From: Symsagittifera roscoffensis
Taxonomy: Eukaryota > Xenacoelomorpha > Acoela > Convolutidae
Assembly (NCBI RefSeq): GCF_963678635.1
Contig: NC_087070.1
Location: forward strand, 11,936,539-12,000,538
Reading direction: 5' to 3'
Length of the DNA: 64,000 nt
The translations under genes were made by a program, and so were the position numbers. The notes below the pieces were generated by a model. It worked only from the letters and a program-made list of their open reading frames with translations. It was not told the origin of the DNA and did no database searches. This document shows, piece after piece, positions 62,851 through 64,000 of this stretch. The number at the start of each line of letters is the position of its first letter. The first letter of the stretch is position 1.

Positions 62851-63983
62851 CTTGCCCTTGCCCGAGTTTCCACTAGTAGCGTGTGTATCGCTAGTTCTGA
62901 CAGTTCTGATCCTGAACTCGAGTTCCTGTCTGAATAGGTGTCCATTCCTGAGTTTCGGGAATCATCATCCGTCGAAGAGGTTGTGCTGGATACTGCACGT
63001 TCCTCCAGATCACGTCTGTGCCTTCTTCGCATCCATCTGAACTCCCCGGACAAAACCTTGTTCTCTAGGTCCTGTTTCTCATCAGGAAATTTCTCGTCTA
63101 TCTCAGACTCCCCGGACAAATTTTCTTGTCCCAGGTGTTGATCTGGTGATCGCTGGTTCTTTTCATCATTCGTCTCCCCGGACAAATAGTCTTGCAGCAG
63201 ATTTTGTTCTACCTTTTTACCTTCCTCATCCTGATCCACGAAGGTGACGGTTTTCTTTCGCTTGCTGCTCCCCTGTTCTTTCTGTCCGTAAGAAGTACTG
63301 GTTAAAATCTCTTGGGGTATTGAGGATACTAGTTGCTGAACTATCGTCCTACAATCCCTCTCGTTCTCTTCGTGCTGTCGTCTGGACGGCATGATCTTCA
63401 CCTTCTCACTAACTGTTAGCGATGCCACTGCTGCTGTCCACTCGGGGTCATCTCTGGTCACTTCTCTTTCTAACAATCCACCCAGCATCCGCATCACTTG
63501 CGGTGTGACTTGCACCGTTTTATCCAATAATGAGAGGCTGTTTATGTTCATGCGAGAGAGTTCTTGCTGGACCAGGTTCGAGCGCAGCAACAGATCCAAG
63601 GGGACTGGGTCCTCCTTGGATAGGATCTTTATCTCGGCTGCTTTCTCTACAGGTGACTCAGGGTGCCCTGGAATTGGATGTCCAGACTTATCCAACCATC
63701 TCGTTAAGGGAAGCGCTTCATAAGTTTCTTTGTCCAGAAACGAGAATCCCTCCTTTATTTCCGCCTGATTGGCCTGCTTCTGTTCCAATCTTTCATAAAA
63801 CTCAGTTTTCTTGCTGATGCTGTCAGCATTCTGGTGTTTATCACGCATCCTATGTTCGATTATCATATGGTAGCCATCCAATCTGACTATCCATCTACCA
63901 ATACAACTCTGATCCATCGAGTAGGTTTTCAACCAGGATAACGCTCTGTTGTCCACGCGTAACTTGAAGGGAGCGCTCCTCAA
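62817..63983 (-). CDS. pol: Element 2 RNase H end and LSGE linker
   Basis: 388 codons continuing to the right edge. RVDNRALSWL and DKHQNADSIS mark the Ty3-type RNase H. The linker repeats LSGE(S/T/F) three times (at 63174, 63108 and 63042), each from the DNA word GTCCGGGGAG. The upstream RT lies outside the window. A frameshift at about 62830 leads into integrase. Confidence 0.8.
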   Translation of the reverse strand: MRSAPFKLRVDNRALSWLKTYSMDQSCIGRWIVRLDGYHMIIEHRMRDKHQNADSISKKTEFYERLEQKQANQAEIKEGFSFLDKETYEALPLTRWLDKSGHPIPGHPESPVEKAAEIKILSKEDPVPLDLLLRSNLVQQELSRMNINSLSLLDKTVQVTPQVMRMLGGLLEREVTRDDPEWTAAVASLTVSEKVKIMPSRRQHEENERDCRTIVQQLVSSIPQEILTSTSYGQKEQGSSKRKKTVTFVDQDEEGKKVEQNLLQDYLSGETNDEKNQRSPDQHLGQENLSGESEIDEKFPDEKQDLENKVLSGEFRWMRRRHRRDLEERAVSSTTSSTDDDSRNSGMDTYSDRNSSSGSELSELAIHTLLVETRARARCTRILTVIAT

Positions 63984-64000
63984 GTATGCACGGTACTTTT

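Larger units (their letters stand above)
48862..64000 (-). mobile_element. Element 2: second giant Ty3/gypsy-type element (3' part, cut by window edge)
   Basis: Starts with its left (3') LTR and contains, right to left in sense, RNase H end, linker, integrase, macrodomain-like module, gap with acceptor-like site, and the giant second frame. Protein identity to element 1 is clear throughout but nucleotide divergence is high, so this is a different subfamily rather than a recent sister copy. Reverse transcriptase, gag and the 5' LTR lie beyond 64000. Several frameshifts and stops show it is defective. Confidence 0.9.

Overview
The window looks like repeat-rich eukaryotic (metazoan, most likely nematode) DNA. 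The signs are an AT-rich background, a 44-bp GT...AG intron-like gap in a polymerase gene, TTTTYTAG acceptor-like sites, and nested Ty3/gypsy and Maverick/Polinton-type elements. No host housekeeping gene, rRNA, tRNA or CRISPR was recognised. The species assignment is inference.

Layout. (1) 1-8777: AT-rich decayed DNA with remnants of a Maverick/Polinton-like element. It holds a protein-primed family B DNA polymerase gene (5' half at 7407-8777, + strand), a second short zinc-finger gene with the same first residues in the opposite orientation (1059-1295), two unknown decayed ORFs and a diverged AT-rich triplicate. (2) 8778-32810: a complete 24.0-kb Ty3/gypsy-type LTR retrotransposon ('element 1', transcribed on the minus strand) inserted into that polymerase gene. 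It has two 884-bp LTRs and a 6-bp target duplication with one mismatch. In sense order it carries LTR, a 2.7-kb leader, gag, PR-RT-RNase H-integrase, a C-terminal macrodomain-like module, a short gap with a splice-acceptor-like site, and a second giant reading frame of about 2,960 codons that begins with a coiled coil and an SGNH/GDSL hydrolase domain, followed by unknown conserved regions. (3) 32811-34130: the rest of the polymerase gene. (4) 34472-48180: a second, non-coding gypsy relative. It has one LTR, a leader and a tandem array of 3.76-kb units (3.1 copies), each unit made of leader plus the first part of a gag gene and minisatellites of about 25 bp. (5) 48181-48861: an inverted LTR scrap and spacer. 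(6) 48862-64000: the 3' part of a second autonomous copy ('element 2', minus strand, running off the right edge) with the same gene order as element 1.

How the genes work together. Gag would form the particle. Pol supplies protease, reverse transcriptase, RNase H and integrase and ends in a macrodomain-like module. The second giant ORF lies where retroviruses and errantiviruses keep env, but it shows no signal peptide or membrane anchor. It starts instead with a coiled coil plus esterase, an arrangement known from ORF1 of CR1/L2-type LINEs. Comparing the two elements shows the giant ORF and the pol-macro ORF were each originally one continuous frame. Each copy is now broken by different stop codons and frameshifts, so neither copy looks active, yet the catalytic motifs survive in both. 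A roughly 60-bp purine-rich/hairpin module occurs at the 3' LTR border and again inside pol at the start of the macrodomain region, like a central plus 3' polypurine tract pair.
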